Shown: piece by piece, positions 45,664 to 52,796 of the stretch
Layout: the number at the start of each line of letters is the position of its first letter
Numbering within the stretch: position 1 is the first letter of the stretch
Source of the DNA: Cyclobacterium lianum
GTDB taxonomy: Bacteria > Bacteroidota > Bacteroidia > Cytophagales > Cyclobacteriaceae
DNA length: 64,000 nt
Assembly: GCF_900143075.1 (NCBI RefSeq)
Contig: NZ_FRCY01000006.1
Location: 113,959 to 177,958, forward strand
Direction: 5' to 3'
Program-made: the position numbers and the translations under genes
Notes under the pieces: generated by a model
What the model was told of the DNA's origin: nothing
The model's database searches: none
The model's input: the letters and a program-made list of their open reading frames with translations, nothing else

Positions 45664-46477
45664 AACCGCATTACTCGCTTTGTTGTGCCTGGTCCTCCAC
45701 GAAGCTCCAGCACAGCGATATGCCCCTTTTGAAGCCGTATGGCAGATCAGGGAAACCGGTATTGATAAGATAGATGTAGACAGAAGGGGCAACATTTTTT
45801 TCACTACCACATCCGGAAATCTCAAACAATACAGCGCCTCCGGCGATTCCATCAATTATTATGCACTGCCCTTCAGTAGCGGCATTTCCCGGTTGGATGC
45901 CCACTGGACGGTATCAATATTTCTGTTTTACGAGAGCCAGCAGCGGTTTGAAATTCTTGATCGGTTTCTTAGTCCCTTGAGCAGTCAGGAAATGGCAGAT
46001 TTAGGCCTTTCAGGCTTTGTGGGGCATGCTGCGCCGGGAAACAATCACGGGATCTGGCTCTATGATGAAACAGATCTGAGCTTAAAAAAAATCAATTACA
46101 CCGACAAAAGGCTGATACAGGAGCAAATACTGAATCGCCTGATACCTGAAAGCAGCTTGCAAATCACTCATATGGTGGAACGAAAGAATACGCTTTTTAT
46201 ACAGGTAGCAGCAGAAGGAGTTTATATTTTCGACAATCAGGCCAATTTTATCAAACACCTTGCATTGGATACTGATTATCCTGTTTTTGTCGAAAATGAT
46301 AATATTTTTTTCCTTCAGGAAAACAAGCTGCACCGGAAAAATTTCCTCACGGGAGGCAGTTTACATGTGGAGCTGCCGGATAAATACCAGTATTCCGGCC
46401 TGGCATTGACCGGTGAAACGGTGGTAATGGTCCATGAACAGGGGCTCCTAGCCTTTCCCAGGCCGGAAAACTTTTAA
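45638..46477 (+). CDS. Secreted beta-propeller-like protein of unknown function
   Basis: A 279-residue protein with a signal peptide (TIKTALLALLCLVL, cleaved after EAPAQ). The mature sequence repeats short strands with a pattern of hydrophobic-turn-Asn/Asp: IDKIDVDRRGNIFFTTTSGNLKQY, GNNHGIWLYDETDLSLKKI, ERKNTLFIQVAAEGVYIFDNQANFIKHL and NDNIFFLQENKLHRKN. This suggests four or more blades of a beta-propeller. I do not recognise a named family. Its start (ATG 45638, alternatively 45644) lies inside the end of the LpxH-type gene, so the pair is probably cotranslated, pointing to an envelope role. Confidence 0.8.
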   Translation: MDMPSTTIKTALLALLCLVLHEAPAQRYAPFEAVWQIRETGIDKIDVDRRGNIFFTTTSGNLKQYSASGDSINYYALPFSSGISRLDAHWTVSIFLFYESQQRFEILDRFLSPLSSQEMADLGLSGFVGHAAPGNNHGIWLYDETDLSLKKINYTDKRLIQEQILNRLIPESSLQITHMVERKNTLFIQVAAEGVYIFDNQANFIKHLALDTDYPVFVENDNIFFLQENKLHRKNFLTGGSLHVELPDKYQYSGLALTGETVVMVHEQGLLAFPRPENF

Positions 46478-46629
46478 ATACAGCCTTAAGCACCACTTAC
46501 ATAAAACCAGTCAAATATTATATCAATAAGGGTAAAAAATAAATTTATAAATTATAATTTTGTTAAATAATATTAATTAAAGGTGAATTATTAAAATTAT
46601 CTGGTTCAGTTTTTGTACTTTCAAAATAG

Positions 46630-47067
46630 ATGAATGAAGAAAAAATTACTTTGAAACCCACTTTTCTTTCCATACTTTTAAGCTTGTTTTTCCTTAGCGG
46701 AATGTTCACGGTATGGGCCCAAAACGTGATAAGGCCTATAGAGACAGAGATTTCTTTTCCCCGGGAGTTAAACTCTCCGGACGTCAACTTTGACCTGAAA
46801 TCTCTGGGGAATAAAAAGTTTAAATTGGTATTAGAGAAACCCAACCAATCCCTGACGAACGTAAAGATTTATGATATCCTGGGCAACCTGATCCTACACG
46901 ACAAACTTAAGCCGGCAGATGGTGTCCAGAAAAATTACGACTTCACCCATTTGAACAGCAAACTGTTTGTAGTGGAAGTGGGTAATGCGAGGTACAATAA
47001 AACCAAAAGTGTGTACGCCAACCCTCAGGGAACTATGGAGTCCAATGTGTCCACAACAGACGAATAA
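46630..47067 (+). CDS. Small secreted protein resembling a type IX secretion C-terminal domain
   Basis: A 145-residue protein with a signal peptide (LSILLSLFFLSGMFTVWAQ). The rest consists of about 110 residues. The middle, FKLVLEKPNQSLTNVKIYDILGNLILHDKL, has the NVKIYDxxGxxI core found in Por-secretion-tail and DUF3244 beta-sandwich domains, and the end runs FVVEVGNARYNKTKSVYANPQG, equivalent to the final strands. Unlike a real type IX cargo, there is no catalytic domain in front, and a 20-residue polar tail follows the last strand. It may be an independent surface or periplasmic protein. The function is unknown. A bidirectional terminator follows. Confidence 0.78.
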   Translation: MNEEKITLKPTFLSILLSLFFLSGMFTVWAQNVIRPIETEISFPRELNSPDVNFDLKSLGNKKFKLVLEKPNQSLTNVKIYDILGNLILHDKLKPADGVQKNYDFTHLNSKLFVVEVGNARYNKTKSVYANPQGTMESNVSTTDE

Positions 47068-47070
47068 AAA

Positions 47071-47106
47071 AAAGGACTGTTTGGTTAAAAACAGCCCTTC
47101 TTTTTT
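47071..47106. terminator. Bidirectional intrinsic terminator
   Basis: AAAGG-ACTGTTT (from 47071) pairs with AAACAG-CCCTT (to 47099) with one mismatch, flanked by A8 on the left and T6 on the right. It lies between two convergent genes, so it serves both the 46630 gene and the FKBP gene. Confidence 0.75.
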
Positions 47107-47127
47107 GATATTTCCGAAGTGGAACGA

Positions 47128-47556
47128 TTAACTCACTTCCACCAGTTTGATGTCAAATATCAGGTCTTCGCCAGCCAGTGGATGATTGGCATCCAAGGTG
47201 ATTTTAGACTCATCTACATGCACGACCTTAACCGGCGTTGGCTGTCCCTGCTGGTTCTGTATAGAAAGATCCATGCCTACCTCCGGCTTGATTTCAGCCG
47301 GCACCTGTTCGATAGGAACATCCAGCATCATGTCGTCCCGCTTTTGCCCGTAGGCTTCATCCGCCGGAATGGTTACACTTTTGTCGCTTCCTACTTCCAT
47401 ACCCTGAACGGCTACGTCAAACCCTTTTATCATTTTTCCGTCGCCCAATTGAAACTCCAGGGGCTCTCTGTCCTGTGAAGAATCAAATACGGTTCCGTCT
47501 TTTAGTTTTCCTGTGTAGTGTACCTTTACGGTATTTCCTTTAGTTGCTACAGACAT
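47128..47556 (-). CDS. FKBP-type peptidyl-prolyl cis-trans isomerase (SlyD-like)
   Basis: A 142-residue cytosolic foldase with the SlyD arrangement: an FKBP half domain (VKVHYTGKLKDGTVFDSS, GDGKMIKGFDVAVQGM), then the insert-in-flap domain (KRDDMMLDVPIEQVPAE through LDANHPLAGEDLIFDIKLVEV), which returns to the FKBP strands at the end. The His/Cys-rich metal tail of E. coli SlyD is absent. The ATG at 47556 is preferred to a TTG at 47592 that would add 12 residues. It stands alone and is convergent with the small secreted protein gene. Confidence 0.93.
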   Translation of the reverse strand: MSVATKGNTVKVHYTGKLKDGTVFDSSQDREPLEFQLGDGKMIKGFDVAVQGMEVGSDKSVTIPADEAYGQKRDDMMLDVPIEQVPAEIKPEVGMDLSIQNQQGQPTPVKVVHVDESKITLDANHPLAGEDLIFDIKLVEVS

Positions 47557-47756
47557 ATTTTTACTATTTTGATTAAAAAGCAAAGGTAACAATTTTATCA
47601 GGCTATAAAAAATCAGAGACTCCTGAATTACAGCTTGTACAATAGCGGTCTATTTATGTTCATTTTCGGACGTTTTATAGCGTTGAATTGGCTTTTATTT
47701 GCTAAATTGGCGGATTATGGATATGGCATCAAATAAGCATTGAAACTTTAAAAACG

Positions 47757-49136
47757 ATGGAAGAAAAAAACCTGGGCAGGATATTGATTGTAGACGATAA
47801 CGAAGATCTTTTGTTTGCGGCAAAGATGCTGCTGAAGAAGCATGCAAAAGAAGTCACCATAGAAAAGGATCCCAGAAGAATACCTTTTTTGGTCAATAAT
47901 CACAGTTATGATGTAATCCTTCTGGACATGAATTTCACCGATGATACCACTTCGGGTAAAGAAGGGTTTCATTGGCTCAGACAGATAAAAGAAATTGATC
48001 CCAAATCAGTAGTCATCCTGATTACGGCTTTCGGGGATGTAGAGATGGCCGTTCAGGCGTTGAAAGAGGGAGCTACTGATTTTATTTTAAAACCCTGGCA
48101 AAATGAAAAATTGCTGGCTACACTTTCTGCAGCCATCAAACTCCGCGAAAGCTACGAGAAGGTCGACAAATTGTCTACCAAGCAAAAGCAACTGCAGGCA
48201 GATATCAAGAAGCCGTTCGAAGACATTATCGGTCAGAGTGCGTCCATGAAAAATGTATTCTCCATCATTGAGAAAGTGGCCAAAACAGACGCCAATGTAT
48301 TGATTCTGGGGGAGAATGGTACCGGAAAAGAATTGATTGCCAGGGCTATCCACGATCGATCGGAAAGGAAAGATGAGATATTCGTGGGCGTGGACATGGG
48401 TGCCATCACGGAAAGTTTATTTGAAAGCGAACTTTTTGGCCATAAAAGAGGAGCGTATACCGATGCTAAGGAAGACCGGGCCGGAAGATTTGAAGTGGCA
48501 GACAATGGTACCCTGTTTCTGGACGAAATAGGCAATCTCAGCATGCCGCTGCAGTCAAAACTACTGACCGTTTTGCAGAAAAGAGAAGTTACGCGGATTG
48601 GAACAAATAAAGCCATTCCTGTAGACATCAGGCTGATCTGTGCCACAAACATGCCGGTACATGAGATGATCATGGAAAATGGTTTCAGGCAGGATTTGCT
48701 ATACCGAATCAACACAGTAGAGATCTTTCTGCCTCCGCTTAGAGAAAGGCAGGATGATATCCCCTTGCTGGCCTCACATTTTCTGAAAATTTATTCTGGA
48801 AAATACCGGAAAATGTTCAAGGGACTGAGACAAAATGCGATTCAGCTACTGCAAAGGTACAGCTGGCCGGGAAATATCAGAGAATTGCAGCATGCCATAG
48901 AACGGGCCATCATTATGGCAGAAGGAGACGAGTTGGATAGCAGAGATTTCTTCTTTCTCTCGGCCAAGCCATCCAATGAAAAAGTCAGCAGCAATACCTA
49001 CAATCTGGACGAGGTTGAAAAAAACCTGATCCAGAAAGCCATTGACAAAAACGGGGGAAACATATCCAAAGCAGCGAAAGAACTGGGACTGACGCGGGCA
49101 TCCCTGTACAGGAGATTGGAGAAATATGGACTATAA
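47757..49136 (+). CDS. Sigma-54-dependent response regulator, NtrC family
   Basis: A 459-residue response regulator. Receiver domain 1-125, with the acidic pair Asp13-Asp14 and phosphoacceptor Asp57 in VILLDMNFTDD. The AAA+ sigma-54 activation domain (about 155-390) has Walker A GENGTGKE, the sigma-54-binding loop GAYTDA (a variant of GAFTGA with the key Thr kept), and Walker B GTLFLDEIGNL. The C-terminal Fis-type HTH ends ISKAAKELGLTRASLYRRLEKYGL. It should switch on sigma-54 promoters when phosphorylated by the overlapping downstream kinase (11-base overlap). Confidence 0.96.
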   Translation: MEEKNLGRILIVDDNEDLLFAAKMLLKKHAKEVTIEKDPRRIPFLVNNHSYDVILLDMNFTDDTTSGKEGFHWLRQIKEIDPKSVVILITAFGDVEMAVQALKEGATDFILKPWQNEKLLATLSAAIKLRESYEKVDKLSTKQKQLQADIKKPFEDIIGQSASMKNVFSIIEKVAKTDANVLILGENGTGKELIARAIHDRSERKDEIFVGVDMGAITESLFESELFGHKRGAYTDAKEDRAGRFEVADNGTLFLDEIGNLSMPLQSKLLTVLQKREVTRIGTNKAIPVDIRLICATNMPVHEMIMENGFRQDLLYRINTVEIFLPPLRERQDDIPLLASHFLKIYSGKYRKMFKGLRQNAIQLLQRYSWPGNIRELQHAIERAIIMAEGDELDSRDFFFLSAKPSNEKVSSNTYNLDEVEKNLIQKAIDKNGGNISKAAKELGLTRASLYRRLEKYGL

Positions 49137-50469
49137 AATCGGTTTACTGGGAAGGGTTTTCGTCCTGGCCATTTCCCTTTTTCTTCTTGCATATATCATA
49201 ACCAATGATTCCGGGGTATTTGCCATATCCTTGTTTATCATATTGACATTCGTTCAACTTATCTTGCTGATCCGCTATGCAGAGAGCAGCTTCAAAAAAG
49301 TAAGGCAGTTTTTGGACAATATCAAGCAAAGCAATTATGCAACTGTCTACCCGGTCAAATTTGATGGTACGGAAACGGACGACCTTCATATAGAATTCAA
49401 TGCCATTCTGGCCAAATTAAAGGAAGACCAATTGGAAAAGGAGGCCAATTTCCATTATTTCCGAACGGTATTCCAGCACCTGAGCATAGGGCTGATCACT
49501 TTTGAGGCAGATGGCAGTGTACAGATTCTCAACACTGCTGCCAAACGCATGTTGAATATAGAAAAACTGGACCACATCGGCGAAATCGGAAAGGTCAATA
49601 AGGAACTGTATCATGCCATAGAAAACCTCAGGACAGGAGGAAGTGAACTGATCAAAATTGCGCATCCGGACGGCATCATGCAACTTTCGGTTTACGCCAT
49701 TGAGCTGGTGCTCAGAGATGTCAAGTTCAAACTCGTTTCACTGCAAAACATCCAAAGTGAACTCGAGGAAAAGGAGATGGAGGCCTGGCAGAACCTGATC
49801 CGGGTATTGACTCACGAAATCATGAACTCCATAGCCCCGATTTCCTCTCTGGCCGCAACCATCAGCTCCGATATCAAACACAAGATTGAGCAATCAGAGC
49901 CGGTCGGGAAAGGCGACCTGGAAGACTACCAAACCGGAATTTTTACCATAGAAAAGCGGAGTGAGGGCCTCATCAATTTTGTCAGTGATTTCAGGAGCCT
50001 GGCCCATATTCCCCTACCCCGGTTTACTGCCATCAAGATCAGGGATTTGTTTGACCAGATGGACATACTGCTACAGAATCAGTTGGAATCTCAGCAAGTG
50101 ACCCTACACAAACAGATCACTCCCGGGGATTTGTTATTGTTTGCCGATTGCTCCCAGATTGAGCAGGTATTGATCAATCTGACGCAAAATTCCATCCATG
50201 CAGTTGAAAATGAAGATACGAAAAACATTTACCTCAGAGCTTTTATCGACGATAACGGAAAAATTATCATTGAGGTAGAAGATTCGGGTAAGGGCATCGA
50301 AGAGGAGGCCCTGAACAAAATCTTTATCCCCTTTTTTACAACCAAAAAGAAAGGATCAGGGATAGGTCTCAGCCTTTCCAAGCAAATTATGCGGCGCCAT
50401 AAGGGCAACATCCAGGTAAGGTCCAGTCTTGGTAAGGGTGCCGTCTTTAAACTCATATTCAACGCCTGA
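49126..50469 (+). CDS. Sensor histidine kinase, PAS-containing, partner of the NtrC regulator
   Basis: A 447-residue membrane kinase. Two N-terminal helices (VFVLAISLFLLAYIIT and VFAISLFIILTFVQLILLI) flank a very short extracytoplasmic loop, so it probably senses an intracellular or membrane signal. A PAS-like domain (FRTVFQHLSIGLITFEADGSVQILNTAAKRML) follows. HisKA has His230 in VLTHEIMNSIAPI, an N-rich variant of the H box typical for NtrY-like kinases. HATPase boxes are INLTQNSIHAVEN, VEDSGKGIEEE and GSGIGLSLSKQIM. It overlaps the response regulator gene by 11 bases and ends at its own stop 143 bases before the next gene. Confidence 0.94.
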   Translation: MDYKIGLLGRVFVLAISLFLLAYIITNDSGVFAISLFIILTFVQLILLIRYAESSFKKVRQFLDNIKQSNYATVYPVKFDGTETDDLHIEFNAILAKLKEDQLEKEANFHYFRTVFQHLSIGLITFEADGSVQILNTAAKRMLNIEKLDHIGEIGKVNKELYHAIENLRTGGSELIKIAHPDGIMQLSVYAIELVLRDVKFKLVSLQNIQSELEEKEMEAWQNLIRVLTHEIMNSIAPISSLAATISSDIKHKIEQSEPVGKGDLEDYQTGIFTIEKRSEGLINFVSDFRSLAHIPLPRFTAIKIRDLFDQMDILLQNQLESQQVTLHKQITPGDLLLFADCSQIEQVLINLTQNSIHAVENEDTKNIYLRAFIDDNGKIIIEVEDSGKGIEEEALNKIFIPFFTTKKKGSGIGLSLSKQIMRRHKGNIQVRSSLGKGAVFKLIFNA

Positions 50470-50612
50470 AGCTACCAAGGCCAGTTTTCACCCAGAGATA
50501 ACAATTGATTCATAATCCTGACCTCAGGGATGGTTTTAATAGCATTTTGATAAAACAGGCTTTACAGCCAGTTTAATTTGCTTCTTTAGCTTGCTTCCAA
50601 AACAAGATCGTT

Positions 50613-51437
50613 TTGGAAACAAACTTTAAGACCATCGTACTATCGGACATCCACCTGGGGACCAAAGGCTCCAGGGCAAAGGAAGTAGTCCGCTTTTTGA
50701 AGCAGTTTCAATGTGAAAACCTTATCCTGAACGGAGATATCATTGACGGCTGGCAGTTAAAGAAATCGGGAAGCTGGAAAAGGAAACACACCCGGGTTTT
50801 TAACAGGGTACTGAAAATGATCGATTGTGACCGCACGAAGGTCACCTACCTGAGAGGAAATCACGATGATTTTCTGGATCAGATCCTTCCACTGCAAATC
50901 GGAAACCTTTCCATCCGGAAAGACATGATCTATGAAAGCCAGGGGAAAAAATATTTCATCACCCATGGTGATGTATTTGACAATATCACCACCAACCTTC
51001 GCTGGATCGCATATCTCGGAGATGTAGGATATACATTTCTGCTCTGGTTAAATGCCAGGGTAAACTACTACAGAAGAAAAAAGGGCCTTGCTTATTTTTC
51101 CCTTTCCCAATATGTGAAATCCAGGGTCAAATCTGCTGTCGCCTATATCGATGATTTCGAAAAGGAGCTGTGTAAGGTAGCCAGGTCGAAAGGTTGCGAT
51201 GGGATCATTTGTGGTCATATCCATAAGGCAGAAATCCGGACCATTGATGGTATAGCGTATTTCAATTCCGGCGACTGGGTGGAATCCTTAAGTGCACTGG
51301 CTGAGGATTACAACGGACAGTGGCAGCTCATCCATTTCAATCAATTGGATTTTGGAAAGCAGCCGGTCGAAGATATGGGAAAGATCGTTCCTATCGCGGA
51401 TAATAAAAACCAGGGAACAAGCAGATATTATCGCTGA
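50613..51437 (+). CDS. LpxH-like metallophosphoesterase, TTG start
   Basis: A 274-residue calcineurin-like phosphoesterase. Metal motifs: SDIHLGTKGSRAKE, NGDIIDGWQLKK, RGNHDDF, THGDVFD and CGHIHKAE. It belongs to the UDP-2,3-diacylglucosamine diphosphatase-like group but lacks the GDIFDFWFE motif of the gene at 44878. No ATG or GTG exists between the upstream in-frame stop (50574) and SDIHLG, so TTG at 50613 is the start. Its TGA shares one base with the ATG of a GT-B glycosyltransferase, so the two act together. It may remove a phosphate or nucleotide from a lipid or sugar intermediate (inference). Confidence 0.9.
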   Translation: METNFKTIVLSDIHLGTKGSRAKEVVRFLKQFQCENLILNGDIIDGWQLKKSGSWKRKHTRVFNRVLKMIDCDRTKVTYLRGNHDDFLDQILPLQIGNLSIRKDMIYESQGKKYFITHGDVFDNITTNLRWIAYLGDVGYTFLLWLNARVNYYRRKKGLAYFSLSQYVKSRVKSAVAYIDDFEKELCKVARSKGCDGIICGHIHKAEIRTIDGIAYFNSGDWVESLSALAEDYNGQWQLIHFNQLDFGKQPVEDMGKIVPIADNKNQGTSRYYR

Positions 51438-52618
51438 TGGGGAAGAAATTTTTGTTTATCGTTCAGGGCGAGGGCCGGGGCCACATGACCCAGGCAATTA
51501 TTTTTGAGCAGTTGCTGAGGGAAAAAGGCCATGAGGTATCGGCAGTGATCATCGGCACAAGTAGACGGAGAAAGATCCCGGAATATGTCGACCGTGCTTT
51601 CGGTTGCAGGCTACACAAGATCCAAAGCCCCAATTTTCTTACAGACAAAGGCAATAAGCGCGTCCGGATAGGCGCAACATTGTTCGGTAACCTGGGCAGG
51701 TTACCGGTTTTCCTAAAAAGTCTGAAATGCATCAACCAACTTGTGCACGAACACCGTCCCGACTGTATCGTCAATTTTTATGACCTCCTTGGAGGAATCT
51801 ACATGGGGATATACCGGCCAGATGCCAAAACAATGGTGATCGGCCACCAATACCTTGCTTCCCATCGGGATTTTACTTTTGCCAAACCGGGAGGATTATT
51901 GAAATCCCTTTTTCGGATCAATACAAAAATCACCAGCTTGGGTGCTGACAAGACCATTGCACTTTCACTGTGGGAACCTGAGCCGCAGTCTGCCCCCTCA
52001 GGGCTATTGGTATGGCCGCCACTGATCAAAGCAGGTGTGAAATCGACAGGCCCTGTTTCGGGCGACTATTACCTGGTGTATATCGTCAATTCCGGTTACG
52101 CCCGGGAAATTTTTGATCTGGCCAAACGGTTTCCCGAAATAAAAATTGAAGCGTTCTGGGATGAAAAGGAAATGCCTGAACGGTATCAGCCGCTGGCCAA
52201 CCTGATATTTCATCAGGTGGACGACCATCTTTTTCTCGAAAAATTAAGTGGTTGCAAGGCCTACCTGAGTACCGCCGGATTTGAATCCATTGCTGAAGCA
52301 CTGTATCTGGGCAAAAAAATATTGGTGGTGCCTGTAGAAGGACAGTATGAACAAAAATGCAATTCCCTGGATGCAGAACGATCAGGAGCGGGCATAGCTG
52401 CGGGAAGTTTTGACCTACCTCTTCTCGGGCATTATTTGAAAAATCACTCCGAAACAGACGATGTTTCCCGGAAATTTCGGGCATGGGAAAGTACCCTTGA
52501 TGCTCATTTTCACAAACTCATGGTCTGGCTGGAAAGCGAGGATGAAAAAACTGTAAAAAAGGGCTACCGCATCCTAGCCATGAAAAATAACCCTCTCGCT
52601 TCATCATTCAGCAAATAA
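51437..52618 (+). CDS. GT-B glycosyltransferase coupled to the LpxH-like phosphoesterase
   Basis: A 393-residue glycosyltransferase with a MurG-like GT-B layout. The N-terminal domain opens with FLFIVQGEGRGHMTQAIIFEQLL, the acceptor-side glycine loop of this group. The C-terminal donor domain contains CKAYLSTAGFESIAEALYLGKKILVVPVEGQYEQKCNS, matching the glycosyltransferase family 28/MJ1255-type signature. The donor might be a UDP-sugar. There are no transmembrane helices, so it would act at the inner membrane surface. One-base overlap (TGATG) with the phosphoesterase gene implies translational coupling. Confidence 0.9.
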   Translation: MGKKFLFIVQGEGRGHMTQAIIFEQLLREKGHEVSAVIIGTSRRRKIPEYVDRAFGCRLHKIQSPNFLTDKGNKRVRIGATLFGNLGRLPVFLKSLKCINQLVHEHRPDCIVNFYDLLGGIYMGIYRPDAKTMVIGHQYLASHRDFTFAKPGGLLKSLFRINTKITSLGADKTIALSLWEPEPQSAPSGLLVWPPLIKAGVKSTGPVSGDYYLVYIVNSGYAREIFDLAKRFPEIKIEAFWDEKEMPERYQPLANLIFHQVDDHLFLEKLSGCKAYLSTAGFESIAEALYLGKKILVVPVEGQYEQKCNSLDAERSGAGIAAGSFDLPLLGHYLKNHSETDDVSRKFRAWESTLDAHFHKLMVWLESEDEKTVKKGYRILAMKNNPLASSFSK

Positions 52619-52796
52619 AGTGTTTTATTCGCCATTTTCCTCAGGCCAAACCGCACAGGGGAAAAGTAATCCAAACGGGAAAGGCATATTTTTTAATCCA
52701 GTCCAATAAAAATAATGAAATACATCTGAGATTAATTGACAATTAGAAAGGTAAATGCTTTAAATTCGCTCTTTATTAAGTTGGTCATACACACCC

